Origin: Pseudomonas sp. RIT-PI-AD
GTDB lineage: Bacteria > Pseudomonadota > Gammaproteobacteria > Pseudomonadales > Pseudomonadaceae
Assembly: GCF_025642785.1 (NCBI RefSeq)
Contig: NZ_JANZKU010000004.1
Coordinates: 1 to 64,000, forward strand
Direction: 5' to 3'
Length of the DNA: 64,000 nucleotides
Each line of letters begins with the position of its first letter. Within the stretch, counting starts at the first letter, position 1. A model generated the notes under the pieces. That model saw only the letters and a program-made list of their open reading frames with translations, had not been told where the DNA came from and made no database searches. A program made the position numbers and the translations under genes. Shown piece after piece: positions 1 through 8,745 of the stretch.

Positions 1-897
1 GCGCGCATCCCGGTGAAGATCATCCCCACCGAGGAATTGCCGAAGAAACCCGACTGGATCCGCGTGCGCATCCCGGTCTCGCCCGAGGTCGACCGGATCA
101 AGCAACTGCTGCGCAAGCACAAGCTGCACAGCGTCTGCGAGGAGGCCTCCTGCCCGAACCTGGGCGAGTGCTTCTCCGGCGGCACCGCGACCTTCATGAT
201 CATGGGCGACATCTGCACCCGCCGCTGCCCGTTCTGCGACGTCGGCCATGGCCGTCCCCGGCCGCTGGACGTCGACGAGCCGAAGAACCTCGCGGTGGCC
301 ATCGCCGACCTGCGCCTGAAGTACGTGGTGATCACTTCGGTGGACCGCGACGACCTGCGCGACGGCGGCGCCCAGCACTTCGCCGACTGCCTGCGGGAAA
401 TCCGCGCGCTGTCGCCCGGCGTGCAACTGGAAACCCTGGTGCCGGACTACCGCGGACGCATGGACGTGGCGCTGGACATCACCGCCGCCGAGCCACCGGA
501 CGTGTTCAACCACAACCTGGAAACCGTGCCGCGGCTGTACAAGGCGGCGCGCCCGGGCTCGGACTTCGAGTGGTCGCTGGACCTGCTGGAGAACTTCAAG
601 AAGCGCGTGCCGCACGTGCCGACCAAGTCCGGGCTGATGCTCGGCCTGGGCGAGACCGACGAAGAAGTCATCGAAGTGATGCAGCGCATGCGCGAGCACG
701 AGATCGACATGCTCACCCTCGGCCAGTACCTGCAACCCTCGCGCAGCCACCTGCCGGTGCACCGTTTCGTGCACCCGGACACCTTCGCCGGTTTCGCCGA
801 GGAAGGCACCCGGATGGGCTTCAAGAACGTCGCCTCCGGCCCGCTGGTGCGTTCCTCCTACCACGCCGACCAACAGGCCCACGGCGCGAAGAGCTGA
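1..897 (+). CDS. lipA: Lipoyl synthase LipA (5' end outside window)
   Basis: Radical-SAM enzyme that inserts two sulfurs into protein-bound octanoyl groups to make lipoyl cofactor for pyruvate and 2-oxoglutarate dehydrogenases and GcvH. The auxiliary cluster motif [12 protein letters not shown] and the radical-SAM motif CTRRCPFC are both present, and the protein ends with the family's serine-bearing [10 protein letters not shown] segment. The reading frame is open to base 1 and the first visible residues already belong to the conserved body, so the true start lies upstream; the GTG at 13 is not the start. Only about 20-30 N-terminal residues should be missing. It ends about 110 bases before an unrelated ankyrin gene. 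Identification is secure; whether this is the main lipA or a second copy cannot be told here. Confidence 0.95.
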   Translation, partial: ARIPVKIIPTEELPKKPDWIRVRIPVSPEVDRIKQLLRKHKLHSVCEEASCPNLGECFSGGTATFMIMGDICTRRCPFCDVGHGRPRPLDVDEPKNLAVAIADLRLKYVVITSVDRDDLRDGGAQHFADCLREIRALSPGVQLETLVPDYRGRMDVALDITAAEPPDVFNHNLETVPRLYKAARPGSDFEWSLDLLENFKKRVPHVPTKSGLMLGLGETDEEVIEVMQRMREHEIDMLTLGQYLQPSRSHLPVHRFVHPDTFAGFAEEGTRMGFKNVASGPLVRSSYHADQQAHGAKS

Positions 898-1009
898 GCG
901 GGGCGACCGGACCGGCGGCACGCCGCTGGAGACTTTGCGCGCACGCGCGGTCATAGCTGGAGACCGCGGGCCCCAACCGCCCGCCCACGCCATGTCCAGG
1001 AGTCCCACC

Positions 1010-1531
1010 ATGTCGAACCCCGCCGCCGGCACCCCGATGACCGAAGAAGAAGCCATCGAATTCGCCAACCAGGTCTTCCAGGTGGCCCGCGAAGGCGACG
1101 CCGACATGCTCGGTCGCCTGCTGGAAAAAGGCCTGGCGCCGAACCTGCGCAACCACAAGGGCGACAGCCTGCTGATGCTCGCCAGCTACCATGGCCACCA
1201 TCGCGCCGTTGAGGTGCTGCTGCAGCACGGCGCCGACCCGGAACTGCGCAACGACAACGGGCAGGTCCCCCTGGCCGGTGCTGCGTTCAAGGGCGACCTG
1301 GAGATGGTCCGCCTGCTGCTGGATGGCGGCGCCGACGTGGAGGGTGCCGGGGCCGACGGCAAGACCGTGCTGATGATGGCGGCGATGTTCAACCGGGTGG
1401 CGATTATCGACCTGCTGCTGGAGCGCGGCGCGGACCCGGCGGCGCGCGACGGCAGGGGCATCGACGCCCTGGGGGCGGCCCAGGCCATGGGCGCCGAGGA
1501 CAGCATCGCGCGCCTGACCCGCAACGCCTGA
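1010..1531 (+). CDS. Ankyrin-repeat protein
   Basis: Protein of 173 residues made almost entirely of four or five ankyrin repeats, recognisable by the recurring pattern of A-x-x-G-(H/D)-x-x-x-V-x-x-L-L followed by a G-A-D-P turn (for example LLQHGADPELRN, LLDGGADVEGAG, LLERGADPAARD). Such repeats mediate protein-protein contacts. No signal peptide or membrane segment is visible, so it is probably cytoplasmic. The ATG at 1010 is chosen because AGGAG lies about 10 bases upstream; the open frame begins earlier (935) but without such a site. Short Pseudomonas ankyrin proteins of this size are often linked to catalase genes, but no catalase is nearby. Its partner is unknown. Confidence 0.85.
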   Translation: MSNPAAGTPMTEEEAIEFANQVFQVAREGDADMLGRLLEKGLAPNLRNHKGDSLLMLASYHGHHRAVEVLLQHGADPELRNDNGQVPLAGAAFKGDLEMVRLLLDGGADVEGAGADGKTVLMMAAMFNRVAIIDLLLERGADPAARDGRGIDALGAAQAMGAEDSIARLTRNA

Positions 1532-1677
1532 CGACCATCGCCTAGCCACCCGCTCCAGCCTCGTCCCATCGCGAGCGAGGCGTCTCCCGCCAGCCCTTGC
1601 GTCCACCGCCCGCCGCGCCTGGCACGAAATACGCTTGCCAATCGGACATGTCGCGCGCGATAGGCTCGCGGCACTTC

Positions 1678-1715
1678 CTGACTTTCAGGTCAAAATTATT
1701 TGACCTGAAAGTCAG
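1678..1715. promoter_or_regulatory. 17-bp perfect inverted repeat upstream of xdhA
   Basis: CTGACTTTCAGGTCAAA and its exact complement flank a 4-base ATTA spacer. It lies 146 bases after the ankyrin gene and 78 bases before xdhA, in a 260-base gap with no gene. No T-run follows on either strand, so a terminator is less likely than an operator for a dimeric regulator of the xanthine genes. Function is inferred from position only. Confidence 0.6.
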
Positions 1716-1793
1716 CCAGCACTAAATTGCCGCCCATACGAGCCTGCGCAAAAAACCGCCGCACACAACAATAAAGTGGCCTGGAGATCGTCC

Positions 1794-3233
1794 GTGATTC
1801 AGTTTTTACTCAACCGGGAACTGCGCACCGAACACGCCCTCGATCCCAACCTGACCGTGCTCAACTACTTGCGCGGCCCTCTCGGCCGGCCCGGTACCAA
1901 GGAAGGCTGCGCCTCCGGCGATTGCGGCGCCTGCACCGTGGTGGTCGGCGAGATCGAGGGCGAACGGCTCCGCTACCGCAGCCTGAACGCCTGCCTGACC
2001 TTCGTCTCCGCGCTACACGGCAAGCAATTGATCTCCGTCGAAGACCTCAAGCACCGTGGCCGGCTGCACAGCGTGCAACAGGCGATGGTGGACTGCCACG
2101 GCTCGCAGTGCGGGTTCTGCACGCCCGGCTTCGTCATGTCGCTGTTCGCCCTGCAGAAGAACAGCGACGGCTTCGACAAGGCCGGCAGCCTGGAAGCCCT
2201 GGCGGGCAACCTGTGCCGCTGCACCGGCTACCGGCCGATCCTCGCTGCCGCCGAACAGGCGTGCGCCGCGCATGACCCGGACCATTTCGATGCCGAGCAG
2301 GCCGAGACCCTGGCACGCCTGAAAGCCATCGCCCCGCGGTCTGGCGGCGAACTCGGCGATGGCGAGAAGACCTGCCTGCTGCCGCTGACGGTGGACGAGC
2401 TGGCCGAGCTCTACCTGGCCAATCCCCAGGCGCGCCTGCTGGCCGGCGGCACCGACCTGGCCCTGGAGGTCACCCAGTTCCACCGCGACTTGCCGGCGAT
2501 GATCCACCTCGCCCACATCCCGGCGTTGAAGACCGTCGAGAAGGATGCCGACCGCCTGGACATCGGCGCCGCGGCGCCGCTTTCCGATTGCTACGCCGCG
2601 CTGGCCGCGGAATACCCGGACTTCGGCGAACTGCTGCACCGTTTCGCGTCGTTGCAGATCCGCAACCAGGGCACCCTGGGCGGCAACATCGGCAACGCCT
2701 CGCCGATCGGCGATTCGCCGCCCCTGCTGATCGCCCTCGGCGCTCACCTGGTGTTGCGCCAAGGGGCGTCCACCCGCCGCCTGCCGCTGGAAGACTACTT
2801 CCTCGACTACAAGGTCACCGCCCGTCGCGAAGGCGAGTTCATCGAACGGGTGCTGGTGCCACGCCGCCAGCCGGGCCGGGCGTTCCGCGCCTATAAGGTG
2901 TCCAAGCGCCTGGACGACGACATCTCCGCGGTCTGCGCCGGCTTCAACCTGGCCCTGGAGGGCGGCGTCATCCGCGAGGCACGGGTGGCCTACGGCGGCA
3001 TGGCAGCGATCCCCAAGCGCGCCCGCGCCTGCGAGGCTGCGCTGGACGGCGCGCCCCTGGACTCACGCACCCTCGAACGGGCCTGCGCCGCCCTGGCGGA
3101 GGACTTCGCGCCGCTCAGCGATTTCCGCGCGAGCAAGGAGTACCGCCTGCTGACGGCGCAGAACCTGCTGCGCAAATGCTTCATCGAGCTGCTGACCCCC
3201 GACGTCGAGACACGGGTGACCTCTCATGCATAA
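1794..3233 (+). CDS. xdhA: Xanthine dehydrogenase small subunit (FeS/FAD)
   Basis: Small subunit of bacterial xanthine dehydrogenase, which oxidises hypoxanthine and xanthine to urate. It carries the two [2Fe-2S] clusters and FAD. The plant-type cluster motif CASGDCGAC is at residues 39-47 with its fourth Cys at 68. The second cluster uses CGFC (107-110) and CRC (142-144). The FAD domain follows (LLAGGTDLALE; later TLGGNIGNASPIGD). The protein has 479 residues, normal for the split bacterial type. The GTG at 1794 is chosen over the in-frame GTG at 1776 because GGAG sits 7 bases upstream and the protein then begins MIQFLLNREL, as in Pseudomonas homologues. It overlaps xdhB by 8 bases, indicating translational coupling. 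Confidence 0.95.
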   Translation: MIQFLLNRELRTEHALDPNLTVLNYLRGPLGRPGTKEGCASGDCGACTVVVGEIEGERLRYRSLNACLTFVSALHGKQLISVEDLKHRGRLHSVQQAMVDCHGSQCGFCTPGFVMSLFALQKNSDGFDKAGSLEALAGNLCRCTGYRPILAAAEQACAAHDPDHFDAEQAETLARLKAIAPRSGGELGDGEKTCLLPLTVDELAELYLANPQARLLAGGTDLALEVTQFHRDLPAMIHLAHIPALKTVEKDADRLDIGAAAPLSDCYAALAAEYPDFGELLHRFASLQIRNQGTLGGNIGNASPIGDSPPLLIALGAHLVLRQGASTRRLPLEDYFLDYKVTARREGEFIERVLVPRRQPGRAFRAYKVSKRLDDDISAVCAGFNLALEGGVIREARVAYGGMAAIPKRARACEAALDGAPLDSRTLERACAALAEDFAPLSDFRASKEYRLLTAQNLLRKCFIELLTPDVETRVTSHA

Positions 3234-5616
3234 GCCCAGCCTCAACCAGGACGAACTGGCCGCGCTGTTCAGCGCCGACATGCACACCGGGGTCGGCCGC
3301 AGCGTGAAGCACGAGAGCGCCAGCAAGCACGTCTCCGGCGAGGCGGTGTACGTCGACGACCGCCTGGAATTCCCCAATCAACTGCACGTTTACGCGCGGC
3401 TGTCCGACCGCGCCCACGCGCGCATCCTGCGCATCGACACCACGCCCTGCTACGGGATACCCGGGGTGGCCATCGCCATCACCCGCGACGACGTGCCGGG
3501 GCAGTTGGACATCGGCCCGGTGATCGCCGGCGACCCGCTGCTGGCGGACGGCAAGGTGGAGTACGTCGGCCAGGTGGTATTGGCGGTGGCGGCGGACAGC
3601 CTGGAAAACGCCCGCAAGGGCGCGATGGCCGCCCTCATCGAATACGAGGACCTGGAGCCGGTGCTGGACGTGGAAGAGGCGTTGCGCAAGCGGTACTTCG
3701 TGCTCGACAGCCACCAGCACAAGCGCGGCGACTCCGCGGCCGCCCTGGCCGCCGCGCCGCGGCGCCTGCAGGGCCGGTTGCACATCGGCGGCCAGGAACA
3801 CTTCTACCTGGAGACCCAGGTGTCCTCGGTGATGCCCGGCGAGGACGGCGGCATGCTGGTCTACACCTCGACACAGAACCCCACCGAGGTGCAGAAACTG
3901 GTGGCCGAGGTGCTCGGCGTGCCGATGCACAAGATCGTCATCGACATGCGCCGCATGGGCGGCGGGTTCGGCGGCAAGGAAACCCAGGCGGCCGGGCCGG
4001 CCTGCCTGTGCGCGGTGATCGCCCACCTCACCGGGCGACCGACCAAGATGCGCCTGCCGCGGGTCGAGGACATGCAGATCACCGGCAAGCGCCACCCCTT
4101 CTACGTGGAGTACGACGTCGGCTTCGACGACGACGGCCTGCTTCAGGGGATCGAGATCGAGCTGGCCGGCAACTGCGGCTATTCCCCGGACCTTTCCGGC
4201 TCCATCGTCGACCGCGCCATGTTCCACGCGGACAACGCCTACTACCTGGGCGACGTCACCATCAACGGCCACCGCTGCAAGACCAACACCGCCTCCAACA
4301 CCGCCTATCGCGGCTTCGGCGGCCCCCAGGGCATGGTGGCCATCGAGGAGATCATGGACGCCATCGCCCGCAGCCTGGGCAAGGACCCGTTGGCGGTGCG
4401 CAAGCTCAACTACTACGGCAAGGACACGCGCAACGTCACCCACTACTACCAGAAGGTCGAGCACAACCTCCTCGCCGAGCTGACCGCCGAGCTGGAGGCC
4501 AGCAGCGACTATGCCCGGCGCCGCGAGGAAATCCGCGCGTTCAATGCACGCAGTCCGGTGTTGAAGAAGGGCCTCGCGCTGACCCCGGTGAAGTTCGGCA
4601 TCAGCTTCACCGCCAGCTTCCTCAACCAGGCCGGCGCGCTGATCCATATCTACACCGACGGCAGCATCCACCTGAACCACGGCGGCACCGAGATGGGCCA
4701 GGGCCTGAACACCAAGGTGGCGCAGGTGGTGGCCGAGGTGTTCCAGGTGGACATTTCGCGCATCCAGATCACCGCCACCAACACCGACAAGGTCCCCAAC
4801 ACCTCGCCCACCGCCGCCTCCTCGGGCGCCGACCTGAACGGCAAGGCCGCGCAGAACGCCGCCGAAACCCTGCGCCAGCGCCTGGTGGACTTCCTCGTCC
4901 AGCAGTTCAAGGTGAGTCCGGAGGACGTGGAGTTCCGCAATGGCCAGGTGCGCGTCCGCGAGCACTACCTGTCCTTCGAGGAAACCGTGCAGCTCGCCTA
5001 TTTCAATCAGGTGTCGCTGTCCAGCACCGGCTTCTACCGCACCCCGAAGATCTTCTACGACCGCGACAAGGCGCGCGGCCGGCCCTTCTACTATTTCGCC
5101 TTCGGCGCCGCCTGCGCCGAGGTTCTGGTGGATACCCTCACCGGCGAGTACCGCATGCTGCGCACCGACATTCTCCATGACGTCGGTGCATCGCTGAACC
5201 CGGCCATCGACATCGGCCAGGTGGAGGGCGGCTTCATCCAGGGCATGGGCTGGCTGACCATGGAGGAGCTGGTCTGGAACGCCAAGGGCAAGCTGATGAC
5301 CAGCGGCCCGGCGAGCTACAAGATCCCGGCCATCGCCGACATGCCCCTGGACCTGCGGGTGAAGCTGGTGGAGAACCGCAAGAACCCGGAAGACACGGTG
5401 TTCCATTCCAAGGCCGTGGGCGAGCCCCCGTTCATGCTCGGCATCGCCGTGTGGTGCGCGCTCAAGGATGCGGTGGCCAGCCTCGCGGACTACCGCGTAC
5501 AGCCGCGGATCGACGCGCCGGCGACTCCGGAGCGGGTGCTCTGGGGCGTGCAGCAGATGAACGCCTTGCGCCAGCCCTCGCCGGCCGACGCCCTCGACCA
5601 CCCTCTGCCGGCCTGA
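3226..5616 (+). CDS. xdhB: Xanthine dehydrogenase large subunit (molybdopterin)
   Basis: Catalytic molybdenum-cofactor subunit of xanthine dehydrogenase, 796 residues, the usual length. It shows the molybdopterin-binding signatures MGGGFGGKE and RGFGGPQG, then GTEMGQGLNTK, and near the C-terminus the GEPPFMLG segment holding the catalytic glutamate. It pairs with XdhA (electron transfer through FeS and FAD to NAD+). It starts inside the end of xdhA and is followed by xdhC, which inserts the sulfurated cofactor, and by guanine deaminase, giving a complete guanine-to-urate segment. No urate oxidase follows in this window. Confidence 0.96.
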   Translation: MHKPSLNQDELAALFSADMHTGVGRSVKHESASKHVSGEAVYVDDRLEFPNQLHVYARLSDRAHARILRIDTTPCYGIPGVAIAITRDDVPGQLDIGPVIAGDPLLADGKVEYVGQVVLAVAADSLENARKGAMAALIEYEDLEPVLDVEEALRKRYFVLDSHQHKRGDSAAALAAAPRRLQGRLHIGGQEHFYLETQVSSVMPGEDGGMLVYTSTQNPTEVQKLVAEVLGVPMHKIVIDMRRMGGGFGGKETQAAGPACLCAVIAHLTGRPTKMRLPRVEDMQITGKRHPFYVEYDVGFDDDGLLQGIEIELAGNCGYSPDLSGSIVDRAMFHADNAYYLGDVTINGHRCKTNTASNTAYRGFGGPQGMVAIEEIMDAIARSLGKDPLAVRKLNYYGKDTRNVTHYYQKVEHNLLAELTAELEASSDYARRREEIRAFNARSPVLKKGLALTPVKFGISFTASFLNQAGALIHIYTDGSIHLNHGGTEMGQGLNTKVAQVVAEVFQVDISRIQITATNTDKVPNTSPTAASSGADLNGKAAQNAAETLRQRLVDFLVQQFKVSPEDVEFRNGQVRVREHYLSFEETVQLAYFNQVSLSSTGFYRTPKIFYDRDKARGRPFYYFAFGAACAEVLVDTLTGEYRMLRTDILHDVGASLNPAIDIGQVEGGFIQGMGWLTMEELVWNAKGKLMTSGPASYKIPAIADMPLDLRVKLVENRKNPEDTVFHSKAVGEPPFMLGIAVWCALKDAVASLADYRVQPRIDAPATPERVLWGVQQMNALRQPSPADALDHPLPA

Positions 5617-5630
5617 TGCGGAGAATCCCA

Positions 5631-5729
5631 TGACGCCCATCCTTGCCCCGCTCATCCCCCGTGCGTCGTCCTTCCCGGAGGCGCATCCGCATGGCCGTGG
5701 CGGGCCGCGGCGGAGCGCGCGTCGATGAG
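5631..5729 (+). CDS. Possible 32-codon ORF between xdhB and xdhC
   Basis: An ATG at 5631, preceded by CGGAG about 7 bases upstream, opens a 32-codon frame that ends in a TGA overlapping the ATG of xdhC. It resembles no protein I know and is proline/arginine rich, as random GC-rich sequence tends to be. The good Shine-Dalgarno sequence and the stop-start overlap could couple xdhC translation to upstream ribosomes. Equally, it may be the trace of an altered xdhC 5' region. Existence as a protein is doubtful. Confidence 0.2.
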
Positions 5730-6567
5730 CTGGATCAGCGCCCTCGCCGAATTGCAGGCCCGGGGTGAGCCCTGCGTGCTGGTGACCATCATCGAGGAGC
5801 AGGGCTCCACCCCGCGCGACGCCGGTTCGAAGATGGTGGTCAGCGCCGACCGTCTGTTCGCCACCATCGGCGGCGGCCACCTCGAATACAAGGCCCTGGA
5901 AATCGCCCGCGAGATGCTCGCCCAGCGCAGCCAGGCCACCCGCCTGGAGCGCTTCAGCCTCGGCGCCAGCCTCGGCCAGTGCTGCGGTGGCGCGGCCGTA
6001 TTGCTGTTCGAGCCGATGGGCCAGCCCCAGGCGCGGATCGCCGTGTTCGGTGCCGGCCACGTCGGCCGCGCGCTGGTGCCGCTGCTCGCCAGCCTACCCT
6101 GCCGGGTGCGCTGGATCGACTCGCGGGAAGCGGAATTCCCCGCGCAGATTCCGGCTGGCGTGGAGAAAGTGGTCAATGACGACGTGCTCGAAGAAGTCGC
6201 CGGGATGCCGCCGGGCAGCTATTTCATCGTCATGACCCACGATCACCCGCTGGACCTGCGCCTGAGCATGGAGATTCTCGCCCGCGGCGACTTCGCCTAT
6301 TACGGGCTGATCGGCTCGCGGACCAAGCGCGTCAAGTTCGAGCACCGCCTGCGCGAACGCGGCTTCGCCGCCGACGTCATACAGCGCATGCGCTGTCCGA
6401 TGGGCTTGCCGGAAGTGAAAGGCAAGTTGCCGGCGGAGATCGCCGTGTCCATCGCCGGCGAAGTGATCGCCACCTACAACGCCACCTTCGACCAGCGGAA
6501 GAACGCCTCCCGGGGCGTCCCGGTCACCCACTTGTTGCCCACGGCGCGGCGCGATCGCGCCGGCTGA
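5725..6567 (+). CDS. xdhC: Xanthine dehydrogenase accessory protein XdhC
   Basis: Molybdenum-cofactor chaperone that binds Moco, promotes its sulfuration and delivers it to XdhB; it is not part of the mature enzyme. The 280-residue protein has the N-terminal XdhC/CoxI signature (GSTPRDAGSKMVV, GGGHLEY, then CCGGAAVLLFEP) and a C-terminal Rossmann fold (IAVFGAGHVG). ATG at 5725 follows GGAG by 9 bases. It is the third gene of the xdhABC-guaD block. Confidence 0.94.
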   Translation: MSWISALAELQARGEPCVLVTIIEEQGSTPRDAGSKMVVSADRLFATIGGGHLEYKALEIAREMLAQRSQATRLERFSLGASLGQCCGGAAVLLFEPMGQPQARIAVFGAGHVGRALVPLLASLPCRVRWIDSREAEFPAQIPAGVEKVVNDDVLEEVAGMPPGSYFIVMTHDHPLDLRLSMEILARGDFAYYGLIGSRTKRVKFEHRLRERGFAADVIQRMRCPMGLPEVKGKLPAEIAVSIAGEVIATYNATFDQRKNASRGVPVTHLLPTARRDRAG

Positions 6568-6665
6568 AACCGAACCCGAACCACCCAACGGCGGGTGTCC
6601 CATCCCTCCAGGGCGTCACCGCGCCCGGGTGTGGCGCCCTCCCCTCGCCCCGATACAGGACCTCC

Positions 6666-7970
6666 ATGAGCACTTCCGTGAAAGCCTACCGCGCCGCCAT
6701 CCTGCACAGCCTCGCCGACCCCGCCGACGTGGGCGTCGAGCGCTCCTATGCGTACTTCGAGGACGGCCTGCTGCTGGTGGAGGATGGCCGCGTGGTCCAG
6801 GTCGGCGAAGCCGCGGCCCTGCTCCCCGGCCTCGCCGGCGTGGAGGTCGTCGAATACCGCGACGCGCTGATCACCCCGGGGTTCATCGACACCCACATCC
6901 ACTACCCGCAGACCGGAATGGTCGCCGCCTATGGCGAACAACTGCTGGACTGGCTGAATACCTACACCTTTCCCACCGAGGCGCGTTTCGCCGACCCGGC
7001 CCATGCCCGCGAGGTCGCCTCGCTGTTCCTCGGCGAACTGCTGCGCAACGGCACCACCACCGCCCTGGTGTTCTGCAGCGTGCATCCGCAATCGGTGGAC
7101 GCCTTCTTCGAAGCCGCCCAGGCCCTGGACCTGCGGATGATCGCCGGCAAGGTGCTGATGGACCGCAACGCCCCCGACGACCTGCTCGACAGCGCCGAAA
7201 GCGGCTATGCCCAGAGCAAGGCGCTGATCGAGCGCTGGCACGGCAAGGGCCGCCTGCACTACGCGGTGACCCCGCGCTTCGCGCCCACCAGCACGCCGGA
7301 GCAACTGGACCTGGCCGGCCGCCTGTTCCATGAATACCCGGACCTGTACATGCACACCCACCTGTCCGAGAACCTCAAGGAGATCGAATGGGTGAAGGCG
7401 CTGTTCCCCGAGCGCAGCGGCTACCTCGACGTCTACGACCACTACCGGCTGATCGGCCCGCGCGCGGTGTTCGCCCATGGCGTGCACCTCTGCGACGAGG
7501 AATGCGCGCGCCTGGGCGACAGCGGATCGGCCGTGGCCTTCTGCCCCACCTCGAACCTGTTCCTCGGCAGCGGCCTGTTCGACCTGCCGAAGCTGCAACG
7601 CCACGGCGTGCGGGTCGGGCTGGGCACCGACATCGGTGCCGGCACCAGTTTTTCCCAATTGCAGACCCTCAACGAGGCCTACAAGGTCATGCAGTTGCAG
7701 GGCAAGAAACTCGATCCCTTCCAGTCGCTCTACCTGGCGACCCTGGGCGGCGCCCGGGCACTTTACCTGGACCAGCGGATCGGCAACTTCGAGCCCGGCA
7801 AGGACGCCGACTTCGTGGTGCTCGACTACCGGGCCACGCCGCTGCTCGCCTATCGCCTGGGGCAGGCCAAGGACCTGGCGGAAAAGCTCTTCGCCCTGAT
7901 GCTCCTCGGCGACGACCGCGCGGTGAAGGAAACCTTCGCCGCCGGCCGCTCGGTGCACCGCCGCGACTGA
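6666..7970 (+). CDS. guaD: Guanine deaminase
   Basis: Zinc amidohydrolase converting guanine to xanthine, the substrate of the XdhAB enzyme encoded just upstream. Metal and catalytic motifs of the family are visible: HIHYPQT, HTHLSE, HGVHL and GTDIGAGTS. Length 434 residues matches bacterial GuaD. The start ATG follows AGGACC about 6 bases upstream and the 98-base gap after xdhC has no strong terminator, so co-transcription is likely. The gene is followed almost immediately by a convergent catabolic operon. Confidence 0.95.
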   Translation: MSTSVKAYRAAILHSLADPADVGVERSYAYFEDGLLLVEDGRVVQVGEAAALLPGLAGVEVVEYRDALITPGFIDTHIHYPQTGMVAAYGEQLLDWLNTYTFPTEARFADPAHAREVASLFLGELLRNGTTTALVFCSVHPQSVDAFFEAAQALDLRMIAGKVLMDRNAPDDLLDSAESGYAQSKALIERWHGKGRLHYAVTPRFAPTSTPEQLDLAGRLFHEYPDLYMHTHLSENLKEIEWVKALFPERSGYLDVYDHYRLIGPRAVFAHGVHLCDEECARLGDSGSAVAFCPTSNLFLGSGLFDLPKLQRHGVRVGLGTDIGAGTSFSQLQTLNEAYKVMQLQGKKLDPFQSLYLATLGGARALYLDQRIGNFEPGKDADFVVLDYRATPLLAYRLGQAKDLAEKLFALMLLGDDRAVKETFAAGRSVHRRD

Positions 7971-7982
7971 CCCGCGCGGCGC

Positions 7983-8711
7983 TCAGAAGCGCTCGATCCC
8001 GGCATCCACCGGCAAGACGACTCCGGTGATCCCGCTGGCGGCGGACGAACACAGGAAGTGGCTGGCCTCGGCGACTTCCTCGGCCGTCACCAGGCGCCTG
8101 AGCGCATTGCATTCGCCCATGGCCTGCAGGGCCTCGGCTTCCCGCGCCGCGTCGCCGGCACTGCGGCTGCTGACCCGCGCCAGCAGCGCCGGGGTGGCGA
8201 CCGGGCCGGGCGCCAGGGCGTTGACCCGCACACCCTGAGGGCCCAGGTCGCGGGCCGCGGCGCGCATGATCCCGAGGACCGCGTGCTTGGAAGCGCTGTA
8301 GGCCATCTGCTGGCCATGGGCGAAGCGGCCGTTGACCGACGCCATCAACAGGGCCACGCCGCGGCTGGCCTTCAGCGCCTCGGCGGCCGCCGCGAGGGTG
8401 AAGGCGACGCCGCGGACGTTGATCGCCTGGGTCTTGTCCCAGACCGCCGGGTCCAGCTCGGCGGTGCCGCTCCAGGGCGGCACCCAGCCGGCGTTGGCAA
8501 CCACCACGTCCAGGCGCCCATGCTCGGCGAGGACCCGCGCCACCGCGTCCTGCAAGTCTTCCGGACGGCTCACGTCGCAGGCGATGACCTCGGCGGTCGC
8601 CGGCCCCAGGTCGGCGCCATGCACTCGCGCGCCGGCCGCGCGGAAACGGGCGGCCAGGGCCTGGCCGAGGCCGCCGGCACCGCCGGTGATCAGTACCACT
8701 TTGTCTTTCAT
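7983..8711 (-). CDS. SDR-family oxidoreductase (last gene of dapA-OYE-FAD operon)
   Basis: Short-chain dehydrogenase of 242 residues with the cofactor motif TGGAGGLG near the N-terminus, an acidic residue after strand 2 (GADLG) favouring NAD, the NAG motif (VVANAG), and catalytic Ser and YSASK (MASVNG; AYSASKH). The ATG at 8711 is chosen because it has a GGAG site and gives the normal SDR start (MKDKVVLITGG); the longer open frame adds non-conserved residues. It presumably oxidises or reduces an alcohol/ketone intermediate of the pathway. It is the promoter-distal gene of the minus-strand unit 11974-7983. The substrate is unknown. Confidence 0.85.
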   Translation of the reverse strand: MKDKVVLITGGAGGLGQALAARFRAAGARVHGADLGPATAEVIACDVSRPEDLQDAVARVLAEHGRLDVVVANAGWVPPWSGTAELDPAVWDKTQAINVRGVAFTLAAAAEALKASRGVALLMASVNGRFAHGQQMAYSASKHAVLGIMRAAARDLGPQGVRVNALAPGPVATPALLARVSSRSAGDAAREAEALQAMGECNALRRLVTAEEVAEASHFLCSSAASGITGVVLPVDAGIERF

Positions 8712-8745
8712 GGGGGCTCCAGGCCAGCCGGCTCGGCGTCCAGGC

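Noticed and set aside
1715-1740. Sigma-54 promoter (CAGCACTAAATTGC) before xdhA
   Set aside because: The GG of the -24 element is missing and the spacing is one base short.
3181-6060. A 959-codon open frame antisense to xdhB
   Set aside because: Gly/His/Leu-rich translation without motifs, fully opposite a well-conserved gene; open frames of this kind are expected in GC-rich DNA.
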